From Bacteroidota bacterium (GTDB lineage: Bacteria; Bacteroidota; Bacteroidia; AKYH767-A; OLB10): 64,000 nt of DNA. The translations under genes were made by a program, and so were the position numbers. The DNA is taken from assembly GCA_016709725.1 (NCBI GenBank), contig JADJMG010000001.1, forward strand, positions 248,001 to 312,000, in the 5' to 3' direction. This document shows, in pieces, positions 38,111 through 46,671 of the stretch (positions are counted from its first letter, which is position 1; every line of letters starts with the position of its first letter). The notes under the pieces are model-generated. The model had not been told where the DNA came from. It ran no database searches and was given only the letters and a program-made list of their open reading frames with translations.

Positions 38111-38896
38111 ATGACAAATTTATTTGAGTTCCTCAACTCATCCGTAGGGAAAAAGTGGTTAATGGCCTTAACTGGGCTCTTCCTTAGCCTTTTCCTAATC
38201 GTCCATGTATCAGGCAATTTAGCTTTATTTAAAGACGATGGCGGCTTGGCATTTAACCAATACACGGTTTTCATGACCACGTTCCCTCCTATTAAAGTTA
38301 TCTCCTACCTACTTTATGCAACCATTATCATTCATGCCATCAACGGTTTTTACCTAGTTGCTAAGAATATGAAGGCCCGTCCTGTAAAGTATGAAGCGAA
38401 AAAAAACAATACCGGCACAACCTGGGCTTCTCGTAACATGGGCATTTTAGGTACCATTCTCCTCATCTTTATCGCGACTCATCTTATCCACTTTTGGTAT
38501 GAATACAAATTTGGTGAGATGGACTGGAAGACCTACGTAGTGGAAGCAACTACGGATAATATTTTGAAAGAAGAAGTGATTACAGCTGCAGATGCGAAAG
38601 CACAACATTTGAAGCCTGCTACCATGGATTACATGGGAAACAAAATTATTATCTGCAAAGATCTTTATGGGGTGGTGGCAACTGCTTTTAAAGATCCACT
38701 TGTTGTTGCGTTTTATGTGATTAGCATGTTAGGACTTTCTTATCACTTACTTCATGGTTTCCAAAGTGCATTTCAAACCTTGAGCATTCGTGGAAAAAAT
38801 TATCAAGGACTCATTAAGGGCATTGGAACGTTTGTATTTGCGATTATCATCCCTGCCTTATTTGCTGCCATGCCCATTTATTTCTTAACTCGTTAA
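38111..38896 (+). CDS. sdhC: Succinate dehydrogenase/fumarate reductase cytochrome b subunit (type B)
   Basis: This 261-residue single membrane anchor of a type-B complex carries two b haems, fed by succinate oxidation to menaquinone. It has five hydrophobic helices; candidate haem-ligand histidines are in LFLIVHVSGNL, ATIIIHAING, IATHLIHFWYEY and LGLSYHLLHGFQS. The ATG at 38111 (MTNLFEFLNSSVGKKW) is chosen over an upstream TTG at 38072 that would add 13 residues before the conserved start. sdhA and sdhB follow in the order typical of Bacteroidota. Confidence 0.95.
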   Translation: MTNLFEFLNSSVGKKWLMALTGLFLSLFLIVHVSGNLALFKDDGGLAFNQYTVFMTTFPPIKVISYLLYATIIIHAINGFYLVAKNMKARPVKYEAKKNNTGTTWASRNMGILGTILLIFIATHLIHFWYEYKFGEMDWKTYVVEATTDNILKEEVITAADAKAQHLKPATMDYMGNKIIICKDLYGVVATAFKDPLVVAFYVISMLGLSYHLLHGFQSAFQTLSIRGKNYQGLIKGIGTFVFAIIIPALFAAMPIYFLTR

Positions 38897-38913
38897 TTAA
38901 AGACCTACATCGA

Positions 38914-40827
38914 ATGAAACTCGATTCAAAAATACCATCAGGACCACTTTCTGAAAAGTGGGACAATCATAAGTTCAAATGCAAATTAGTTAATCCTGCG
39001 AACAAACGTAAGTACGATGTGATCATTGTAGGAACAGGTTTAGCGGGTGCTTCTGCAGCTGCTTCTCTTGCTGAACTAGGATACAATGTAAAAACATTTT
39101 GCTTTCAAGATTCACCGCGTCGTGCACACAGTATTGCAGCACAAGGAGGAATTAATGCAGCAAAAAATTATCGCAACGATGGTGATAGCGTTTACCGTTT
39201 GTTTTACGATACCGTGAAAGGTGGTGATTACAGAGCGCGTGAAGCCAATGTACATCGTTTAGCGCAAGTGAGTGTAAACATCATCGATCAATGTGTAGCG
39301 CAAGGTGTTCCTTTTGCTCGTGAATATGGTGGTTTACTCGACAATCGTTCTTTTGGTGGTGCGCAAGTATCGAGAACGTTTTATGCGAAGGGTCAAACCG
39401 GACAACAACTTTTGTTGGGTGCGTACTCTGCCATGAATCGAATGATTGGCGAGGGAAAAATTAAGAGTTATACCCGTCATGAGATGTTAGAGGTGGTGAT
39501 GGTAGATGGACAAGCAAGAGGAATTATTGCTCGTGATTTAATAACAGGAGAAATTGAAAGACATAGTGCGCATGCGGTTGTATTAGCAACGGGTGGATAT
39601 GGAAATGTATTTTATTTGACTACTTATGCGCGTGGATCTAACGCAACTGCCATTTGGAGAGCGCATAAAAAAGGAGCTTACTTTGGAAATCCTTGCTTCA
39701 CACAAATTCATCCTACTTGCATTCCAGTTTCAGGCGATCATCAAAGTAAATTAACATTGATGTCGGAGTCGTTACGTAACGATGGACGTATCTGGGTACC
39801 AAAACAAAAAGGTGATCCACGCAAGCCTGTTGATATTCCAGAAGGAGAAAGAGATTATTATTTAGAAAGACGTTATCCTTCCTTCGGAAATTTAGTTCCG
39901 CGTGATATTGCATCCCGTGCAGCGAAAGATATGTGTGATAAAGGATTTGGAGTTGGGAATACGGGATTAGCGGTGTACCTCGACTTCAGTGATGTCATTA
40001 AACGCACTGGTGAAAAAGCAGTAGAAGCGAAATACGGAAACTTGTTTGATATGTATAAGCAAATCACAGGTGAGAATCCGTACAAAACACCGATGATGAT
40101 TTATCCAGCGGTGCATTATACGATGGGTGGACTTTGGGTTGATTATAATTTGATGACAACAGTTCCAGGGTTGTATGCTTGTGGTGAAGCTAATTTTAGT
40201 GATCATGGTGCAAATCGTTTAGGAGCTTCTGCATTGATGCAAGGCTTGGCAGATGGATACTTCGTTTTACCCTATACCATCGGCGATTATTTATCGGATG
40301 TGGAACGTACGCCTATAGCGAATGATAGTCCGGAATTTATGGATGCTGAGCAAAAAGTAAAAGATCGTTTGCAAAAACTCCTCAACATAAAAGGAAAGAA
40401 AACCGTGCATGAGTTTCATCGTGAGTTAGGTCTTTTGATGTGGAACCATTGTGGAATGGGTCGTACTGCGGAAGGATTAACTGCAGGAATTGAAAAAATT
40501 AAAAAACTTCGCGCTGACTTCTGGGAAAATTTAATGGTACCTGGTGGTGAGCAAGAATTAAATCAGAATTTAGAAAAAGCAGGACGTGTTGCTGATTATT
40601 TAGAGTTAGGCGAGTTGATGATGGTGGATGCTTTAAATCGCAATGAAAGTTGTGGTGGACATTTCCGTGAAGAATATCAAACTCCCGAAAACGAAGCTCG
40701 ACGTGATGATGAAGGCTATGCTTACGTAGCAGCTTGGGAATACAAAGGCGACAATCAACCGCATGAATTACATAAAGAAGATTTAGTGTTTGAAAGTGTT
40801 AAACTTACTCAACGCTCTTATAAATAA
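38914..40827 (+). CDS. sdhA: Succinate dehydrogenase/fumarate reductase flavoprotein subunit
   Basis: The 637-residue flavoprotein oxidises succinate to fumarate in the TCA cycle. FAD-binding GTGLAGASAAASLAE is near residue 41; HSIAAQGGINAAKN (about 70) is the covalent-FAD histidine region. The substrate-binding and catalytic regions include PTCIPVSG, RDIASRAA, HYTMGGLWVDY and GANRLGASAL. The type-B form lacks the SdhD subunit. It begins 17 bases after sdhC. Confidence 0.97.
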   Translation: MKLDSKIPSGPLSEKWDNHKFKCKLVNPANKRKYDVIIVGTGLAGASAAASLAELGYNVKTFCFQDSPRRAHSIAAQGGINAAKNYRNDGDSVYRLFYDTVKGGDYRAREANVHRLAQVSVNIIDQCVAQGVPFAREYGGLLDNRSFGGAQVSRTFYAKGQTGQQLLLGAYSAMNRMIGEGKIKSYTRHEMLEVVMVDGQARGIIARDLITGEIERHSAHAVVLATGGYGNVFYLTTYARGSNATAIWRAHKKGAYFGNPCFTQIHPTCIPVSGDHQSKLTLMSESLRNDGRIWVPKQKGDPRKPVDIPEGERDYYLERRYPSFGNLVPRDIASRAAKDMCDKGFGVGNTGLAVYLDFSDVIKRTGEKAVEAKYGNLFDMYKQITGENPYKTPMMIYPAVHYTMGGLWVDYNLMTTVPGLYACGEANFSDHGANRLGASALMQGLADGYFVLPYTIGDYLSDVERTPIANDSPEFMDAEQKVKDRLQKLLNIKGKKTVHEFHRELGLLMWNHCGMGRTAEGLTAGIEKIKKLRADFWENLMVPGGEQELNQNLEKAGRVADYLELGELMMVDALNRNESCGGHFREEYQTPENEARRDDEGYAYVAAWEYKGDNQPHELHKEDLVFESVKLTQRSYK

Positions 40828-40880
40828 AATAAATTGAACCTTACTCCTGTTCGTCATAACGGGAAAAAAATAAAAATCCT

Positions 40881-41639
40881 ATGAGTGGAAATATGAATCT
40901 TACGTTAAAAGTTTGGAGACAAAAAAACGCAAAAGAAAGCGGACGTTTCGAAACCTATGCAGCAAAAGGAGTAAGTCCTGACATGTCTTTTTTAGAGATG
41001 TTAGATGTGGTGAATGAAGATTTGTCAAAAACTGGAATTGATCCCATTGCTTTTGATCATGATTGCCGTGAGGGAATTTGCGGTACATGCAGCATGTACA
41101 TCAACGGTCGCGCGCATGGTCCAGTGAAAGGCGTTACCGCCTGTCAATTGCATATGCGCAGTTTTGCGGATGGCGAAACCATCATCATTGAACCGTGGAG
41201 AGCAGCAGCATTTCCTGTTATTCGTGATTTGATTGTGGATCGCCAAGCCTTCGAAAAAATACAACAAGCGGGTGGATTTGTTTCTGTAAATACCGGAAGC
41301 ACACCGGATGCGAATAGTATTCCTGTTTCAAAAGTAAATGCAGATGAAGCCTTCAACTCAGCAGCCTGTATTGGTTGTGGCGCTTGCGTAGCTGCTTGTA
41401 AAAACAGCTCGGCGATGTTATTCTTATCTGCAAAAGTTTCTCAATATGCATTATTACCACAAGGTCGTGTAGAAGCGAAAAAGCGAGTAAAAGATATGTT
41501 GAAAGTACATGATGACGCTGGATTTGGTGCATGTACTAACACAGAAGCATGCGAAGCGGAATGTCCGAAGGGAATTTCGGTGAGTAATATTGCGAGATTG
41601 AATAGGGAGTACGCGGCGGCGATGTTGGTGGGCGAATAA
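40881..41639 (+). CDS. sdhB: Succinate dehydrogenase/fumarate reductase iron-sulfur subunit
   Basis: A 252-residue subunit with three Fe-S centres. A plant-ferredoxin-like N-terminal domain binds 2Fe-2S (CREGICGTCSMYING, then C in ACQLHM). The C-terminal domain binds 4Fe-4S and 3Fe-4S through ACIGCGACVAACKNSSAM and FGACTNTEACEAECPKGIS. It transfers electrons from SdhA flavin to the SdhC haems. It is the last gene of the sdhCAB operon, 53 bases after sdhA; a tandem-repeat region follows. Confidence 0.97.
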   Translation: MSGNMNLTLKVWRQKNAKESGRFETYAAKGVSPDMSFLEMLDVVNEDLSKTGIDPIAFDHDCREGICGTCSMYINGRAHGPVKGVTACQLHMRSFADGETIIIEPWRAAAFPVIRDLIVDRQAFEKIQQAGGFVSVNTGSTPDANSIPVSKVNADEAFNSAACIGCGACVAACKNSSAMLFLSAKVSQYALLPQGRVEAKKRVKDMLKVHDDAGFGACTNTEACEAECPKGISVSNIARLNREYAAAMLVGE

Positions 41640-41940
41640 TACGCTTTACCATTTTTTAGGGAGATAGAGATTGTTTGCACGCAGGAAACGCTGATGCGAA
41701 ATGCGAATTAACACGAAATGCGAATTACACGAAATGCGAATTACGCGAAATGCGAATGATCACGAAATGCGAAAATGCGAAATACGAAGTCGAAAGACGA
41801 AAGACGCTAAACGTGAAAATCGATAGGAGAAAGGGATTATAAATATCAAAAACCTTGATTTTTACCCATAAAACGGATGAATTGCCGTAGGTGCAGACTA
41901 AAAACACCCTTAAATCGTTACGCATAGACTATAAATGGGT
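41640..41940 (+). other. Repeat-rich gap after the sdh operon
   Basis: This 300-base stretch contains the tandem repeat at 41697-41790, further GAAAGACGA-like words, and no supported gene. A minus-strand open frame across it is a by-product of the repeat. Confidence 0.5.
41697..41790. repeat. Tandem repeat of CGAAATGCGAATTACA
   Basis: Five units with a 16-17-base period begin at 41697, 41714, 41730, 41746 and 41763, then decay through GAAAATGCGAAATACGAAG. Confidence 0.85.
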
Positions 41941-41948
41941 TAACTTTG
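41941..41948 (+). promoter_or_regulatory. -7 promoter box of the Kazal-type gene
   Basis: TAACTTTG ends six bases before the ATG at 41955, so that ATG is preferred over the TTG at 41946, which lies inside the box. Confidence 0.55.
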
Positions 41949-41954
41949 TATGTG

Positions 41955-42509
41955 ATGAGTAAGTCGAATAAATATAATAAAGTGAGTTTGATTTGCCTGT
42001 TTCTCCTTCTTTTTGGGATGGATGCCATGGCACAATTTCCATTTTGCAATCCTTGTAAAGATTCAACAAAGCAGGAAAATATATTTTTTACTTGTACAGG
42101 CGATTATAATCCCGTGTGTGCATGTGATGGTAAAACGTATCGCAATGATTGTGCTGCATTGAATAAATATGGATTCTTATTTTGTGGATTCTACAGTGGT
42201 ATGTGCGGATCTTTTGATATTGATTTAAATCCAACGGTGATTGATGCCAGTGAAAACACAATCAACATAAAAGCCTACATGAGTTCGAACGGGTATATGA
42301 GTATTAATGTTTTTAATGCGTATGGTCGAACACAGTTTCAAGGAAATTTTCCGATGTCACAAAATTATTTTCCCGGACCTACGCTCGGTGCGTATAACAC
42401 CATTTCCATTGATGTGCGCGGTTGGAATCAAGGCGTGTATATTTTAGAAGCGATATATGGTGGAGAAAGAAAAGTAATTAAGATTATTAAAAGCGTTTCT
42501 AGTTTTTAG
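41955..42509 (+). CDS. Exported Kazal-type protein with T9SS-like C-terminus
   Basis: A 184-residue exported protein: signal peptide (to about 26, ending AMA), then a Cys-rich Kazal-like domain (about 28-85: CNPCKD, CTGDYNPVCACDGKTYRNDCAA, CGFYSGMCG in short pieces), and a beta domain of about 80 residues (SINVFNAYGRTQFQG, QGVYILEAIYGG, KVIKIIK). Kazal domains often inhibit serine proteases. The last domain resembles the type-A T9SS sorting domain in its GVYILE and terminal Lys-Ile strand pattern, though the PNP start motif is absent. A near-leaderless promoter lies in front. The stop codon is supplied by a palindromic repeat. Confidence 0.75.
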   Translation: MSKSNKYNKVSLICLFLLLFGMDAMAQFPFCNPCKDSTKQENIFFTCTGDYNPVCACDGKTYRNDCAALNKYGFLFCGFYSGMCGSFDIDLNPTVIDASENTINIKAYMSSNGYMSINVFNAYGRTQFQGNFPMSQNYFPGPTLGAYNTISIDVRGWNQGVYILEAIYGGERKVIKIIKSVSSF

Positions 42510-42527
42510 TCGCGAGGCTTCGCGATT
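42507..42527. repeat. Palindromic repeat overlapping a stop codon, copy 2
   Basis: TAG plus TCGCGAGGCTTCGCGA, identical over 21 bases to 27790-27810. Here too the TAG is the stop codon of the preceding gene. Confidence 0.9.
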
Positions 42528-42532
42528 ACTGT

Positions 42533-43116
42533 TTATTTTATTTCATTCAAAGCAGATACATACAATCTTATATCCTTAAAAAATAGTTCGAAGTCATTTT
42601 CGAAATCGTGGTAATGCTCTTGTAAGAAGAGGTGCGCTTTGTCCATGTTTGAAATGAAGCGCGTTCTTTTGGACAATCCGGTTAAAGCTTTTTCGATTCC
42701 TTCTATCGATGCATAATGCACGAGCCAGTTTTGCGACTCCATATAATTAAGCATATGTAAAGCTCGAGCAGGAAGCAATTGTTCGTTTGCGCGCATTAAC
42801 GCATAACTATTCTGGGCGAATTTTTCGAGTGGTAAATGATGATACGCACTCCAATGGCGAGCTAAAAATGATCGAAAAATACATCGGAGATAACGGGTGC
42901 GTATTTCCGAAAATCAGGGCGGAGGCGAGCGTTGGAAATGGAAACGATTGGATGTTGATCGGTGAATGCATCAATCAAGCGATGGAAATGAATTCCGGCA
43001 AGTACATCGCCGGAATAGTTTTCAATGACCGATCCTTTGACGTGATCGGCGATGAAATTCCCGATTTTTAGTTGATCGTTGCTACCAGAAAGATATAGAT
43101 GAGCGAGATAATTTTT
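42533..43116 (-). CDS. acpH: Acyl-carrier-protein phosphodiesterase (frameshifted, start unclear)
   Basis: The minus strand encodes a full AcpH-type protein (about 193 residues), which removes the phosphopantetheine arm from acyl carrier protein. The first part reads NYLAHLYLSGSNDQL, GNFIADHVKG and GIHFHRLIDAFTD, then stops after VFFDHF. One T (minus strand) restored in a run at 42864-42868 (plus-strand A run) joins it to LARHWSAYHHLPLEKF, MRANEQLLPARAL and SIEGIEKALTGLSKRTR. No ATG precedes NYLAH: the codons before it are AGA AAG AAA, so a second error or an unusual start must be present. An ORF on the opposite strand (42787-43071) is a shadow of it. Confidence 0.8.
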
Positions 43117-43350
43117 CTTTCTCGAATTTACGAATTCTATGTTTGTTCTATGAATTAGTGTCTTGAGGCTTCAGATTTTGGATTGGTAAATGCTGTGTCC
43201 CTTCAATTATCTGGATGGTAATTTAAAAGAGGAATTAATTTATAATTGATTTTTTTCAGACAACCATTTTAATTTACATTCATTACAAATCTAAGATTTC
43301 TTTTCAATCAATTTCAATTTGAAAAATTGTAAACTATCAATCTGAATTTA

Positions 43351-43839
43351 TTAAATCAATTCCTTTAACAAATCCTGCAAATCGAGACGAAGGGTGTCCA
43401 TAACGATGGTGCCATCGGGATTGTACTTCCATTGTTCTTTGGGTTTGTCCCAATACAGTTCTACACCGTTTCCGTCGGGATCGTCGAGATAGAGTGCTTC
43501 GGAAACTAAATGATCTGCAGCTCCTGTTAATGGATAACTCGCTTGTCGAAGGCGATCGAAGATGAGGGCTAAATCTTTTCGTGTTGGATATAAAATGGCG
43601 GTGTGAAAGAGTCCGACAGCATTTCGTGCGGCTGGCCCTGCGCCCTTGCTTTGCCAAGTATTGAGACCGATGTGGTGATGATAACCGCCGGCTGAAATAA
43701 AGGCAGCTTGTTCTCCATACATCGTAGTGATTTCAAAACCCAATAATCCGCAATAGAAATCGAGGGACTTTTGAAGGTCCGAAACTTTTAAGTGCACGTG
43801 ACCGATGCGAGTTTGGCTGGGGATTTTATATTCTTCCAT
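43351..43839 (-). CDS. VOC-family protein (glyoxalase/extradiol dioxygenase-like)
   Basis: A 162-residue vicinal-oxygen-chelate protein. The first beta-alpha-beta module starts RIGHVHLKVSDLQKSLDFYCGLLGFE (split: RIGHVHLKVSD, FYCGLLGFE). The metal site is suggested by GHVH, the His of GLFHTAIL and the Glu of GNGVELYWD. It matches the CatE/YwbC-like catechol-dioxygenase-like group; actual reaction unknown. It stands alone, and the gaps on both sides hold no genes. Confidence 0.85.
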   Translation of the reverse strand: MEEYKIPSQTRIGHVHLKVSDLQKSLDFYCGLLGFEITTMYGEQAAFISAGGYHHHIGLNTWQSKGAGPAARNAVGLFHTAILYPTRKDLALIFDRLRQASYPLTGAADHLVSEALYLDDPDGNGVELYWDKPKEQWKYNPDGTIVMDTLRLDLQDLLKELI

Positions 43840-44102
43840 TTTTTTATCGTTGTAATATTTATTTTTAGCAAAGTGCTGATGCGCTTCGAAAATAAATTTC
43901 AGGCTTCTGGCTGCTAGCTTCTAGCTCCTTGCAGTGAAATAATTTGGCTTCGAAGCGAAATAACTGCTAGTAGCAAGGAATATTTAGATTAGAACGCGGA
44001 TGATGCGGATAAATAGGATTTTCGCGGATTTGCTTTTAGGTCGGATATGGATCAGTTTTGGGATTAATAATCTACCATTAAATAAATCTTTAATAAATAA
44101 AA
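43840..44102. other. Intergenic region with low-complexity words
   Basis: Words such as GGCTTCTGGCTGCTAGCTTC (near 43902) and GCGGATGATGCGGAT (near 43998) occur here, plus no supported gene. Confidence 0.4.
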
Positions 44103-44938
44103 TTACAGCTCTCTAAAGGTATCACCTTGCTCGAGGGTTCCTGTGGTGTAGCCTTTATTGAACCAATACATGCGCTGTTCGGAAGTACCGTGTGTAAAGG
44201 CATCGGGCACTACGCTGCCTCCACTTTGTTGTTGCAGTTTATCATCGCCGATGGCGCTGGCCGCGGTGAGTGCTTCTTCAATATCTCCTGGTTCTAATAT
44301 TCCTTTCATCGCATCGGCATGGTGGACCCATAGACCTGCATAAAAATCAGCCTGTAATTCGAGCATCACCGAAAGTTTGTTGCCATCTTTTTCGCTGAGC
44401 TGTTGACGTTGTTGATGCACTTGATCCGATGTACCTAATAAATGTTGAACATGATGTCCTACTTCATGCGCTACCACATACGCCATGGCAAAATCGCCGG
44501 GTGCATGGAAGCGCTCTTTCAATAATCGATAAAAGAAAGATCGATGTATAATTTTTCATCGGTGGGACAATAGAAAGGTCCAGTGGCTGATTGTTGAAAT
44601 CCGCAGGCCGATTCCACCGCACCATCAAACAACACCAAGGTAGGTTTACGATATTCCTTTCCAAACTGCTCACGAAAAATTTTCTCCCAAACATCTTCGG
44701 TATCCTTCAAAACTACCGATACAAAACGGCATCTTCATCGTTGGGATCAACGGCTGTATTGGGTGCATTTGTTTGTTTGTTGTTGTTGCAGAATATTCGC
44801 CAACTCCGCCGAATCCCCTCCCAAAAACATATAAATTACCACGACAATAATTCCGCCAATACCAAGTCCAGCCACCGGCCTTGACATCCCGCGACGATCG
44901 TCTACATTTCCACTACGTTCTCTACCGAGCCATTTCAT
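44103..44938 (-). CDS. Neutral zinc metallopeptidase of the YpfJ type (three frameshifts)
   Basis: The Zn_peptidase-family protein is about 278 residues in three frames. The start at 44938 reads MKWLGRERSGNVDDRRG, with a single membrane helix near residues 25-40. The middle part is FVSVVLKDTEDVWEKIF... through SACGFQQSATGPFYCP and YIDLSFID. The end has the zinc motif HEVGHHVQHLLG and LELQADFYAG. Three single-base changes are needed: an extra base at the run 44768-44770, a missing one at 44723-44726, and a missing one near 44522. With these restored all family motifs appear in order, so it may be a real gene with sequence errors, or a young pseudogene. Confidence 0.85.
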
Positions 44939-44941
44939 GAG

Positions 44942-44988
44942 GTTAGTTGTTAGTTGTTAGTTGTTAGTTGTTAGTTGTTAGTTGTTAG
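44942..44988. repeat. GTTAGTT heptamer microsatellite
   Basis: Six full copies of GTTAGTT and a partial one, directly upstream of the metallopeptidase start. A length change here would alter its promoter region. Confidence 0.9.
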
Positions 44989-45062
44989 ATTTTTTGATTT
45001 TCCCCCGCGACCGCCGCGCAACCGTTGCGTCCCCCGCGGTTAAACATTCAGTTCTATAAGAA

Positions 45063-46603
45063 CTAAAATTTTAAAATTTTTCCCTGTAATTTATCTTGTT
45101 CAGTAGTTAACGAAACAATATAAACCCCACTAGCAATTTCATTCATATTTATTTCCCCCGTAAAATACCCACCACCCATCACATCCACTTCCCTCTCCAC
45201 CACCACTCGCCCCTCCACATCAAACAACCGCAACACCCCGCTCTTCCCTTTTAACTTCGACGCATTCACATGAATCATATTCCACTCGGATTAAACCATG
45301 CTTGCATAATAGCTCCCCTCTCCTCTGGAGAGGGGTTGGGGGAGAGGCTCACCGTCAATGTATCGCACGGACTCCCCACCCAAGCGCCAAGCTCATAATC
45401 GGGATTGTTGGGGAGACCAAAGTAGGTTCTTCCAGCTCCCAAATTAAAACTGAAGGGTTGGAAATTACAGGCTGCACCGAGTGAATCCGGATAATTGATG
45501 ACGCTTAGGTTGTTATTAATGGTAGTAAATAAGGAATCAGGATAAGGGATACTAGCAATTTCATCAGCCGCTGTAATGTAAATTTTATTGTCAGGTGCCA
45601 TTTTCATGTTTCCCATACCCGATTCATAAGTCGGATAAATGTATATTATTTGTTTGCTAGCTGGGATATTTGGTGCAATTAAATCATATTGAAACAAAGT
45701 GTCACTTTCACCCGGCAAATTTGCAGGGGAAACACTCATAACATAAAGCTTGCTATCATCCGGTGAAAAGGCAGCAGAAATATAATATGGATATGGGGAA
45801 CTTGATCGTTCCGCCTCGATGGTTATGGGCTGTGATAATTGTCCGGAACATCTGTCAAAATCATATATTGAAACCAATCCACGGAGATTTACAAACGCTA
45901 TCTTATTTGATAATTTATTAATACAAATTTGACCAAGGCCAGTAGAATTATTTGATCCAATACTTTGAGCTGAATATTGACTTATTCCATTCACATCAAC
46001 TTTATATTTGTAAGTAATATTATTTCCTGTTAGCCCGGCACCATCCCATTCCTTGAATAACACCCACCAGTCTCTTCCATTCCCGTGTTGAACGGCTGTT
46101 AATCCATCAAATGCTGGTACTTGCTGTAGTGCTACATTTTTTTGGATCACCTGACCAGAATCACTATTCGCTTTGTAGTTGATTAAAGTATAATATAGGC
46201 CATCAAAGGTATTTACACCAATAGTAAGTAAATATACCAAAGAGTCATTCCCAGGGTGAGGAATTAGCAACATTTCATGGTACCAGCCTTCAACGTATAA
46301 ACTATCACTACTTGGTATGGGAACATCAAAACGGTTATAAGTTTTAGATTGATTAAATAAGGCGGTTGTATAATTAGAATGGCTATAAATACGAATACCA
46401 ATGGAGTCTGAAAGTGAAACACAAGATCCTCTTCCTCTAACTTTGGAATTAAACAAAGTAGGACTTGCTGGATTTGCCCAATTTATTCCAACACTATCCC
46501 CAAAAGCCCAATAGTTATTATTAAACTGAGCATACAAAACTGTCCCATTACCGATCAAAGTAAAAAATATAGCAAAACATAAAAAATAATATATCCTTTT
46601 CAT
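45063..46603 (-). CDS. T9SS-exported beta-propeller-like protein (one frameshift, repeat in sorting domain)
   Basis: About 513 residues: signal peptide from MKRIYYFLCFAIFF (start at 46603; the longer frame from 46642 adds 13 residues), mature start NNNYWAFGDSVGINW, and repeated strands such as CISLSDSIG-like and FSPDDSKLYVMS typical of a seven-bladed propeller. The C-terminus is a type-A T9SS sorting domain (GVYIVSLTTEQDKLQGKILKF in short: GVYIVSL ... ILKF). Frames 46603-45275 and 45278-45063 join by restoring one A at 45280-45281 (minus strand), giving NPSGNMIHVNA. A palindromic repeat (45315-45349) is translated in frame at the PNPS motif. Confidence 0.8.
45315..45349. repeat. Dispersed palindromic element, copy 2, inside a coding sequence
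   Basis: CCCCTCTCC (45315-45323), loop TCT, GGAGAGGGG (45327-45335), then TTGGGGGAGAGGCT. It is the same family as 36321-36353. On the minus strand it codes for SPNPSPEERG within the sorting domain of the surrounding gene. Confidence 0.85.
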
Positions 46604-46671
46604 TTTGACATAAAGGTTTTGCAATAACTCAGAGTAAAGCATCCAACCCTAAATTATTTTAGGAATTGCAT

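Noticed and set aside
42787..43071. Plus-strand ORF of 94 codons
   Set aside because: It is the opposite-strand shadow of the frameshifted ACP phosphodiesterase gene, whose motifs are unmistakable on the minus strand.
46604..46642. Longer N-terminus of the T9SS propeller-like protein
   Set aside because: The extra 13 residues precede a complete signal peptide that begins at the ATG 46603.
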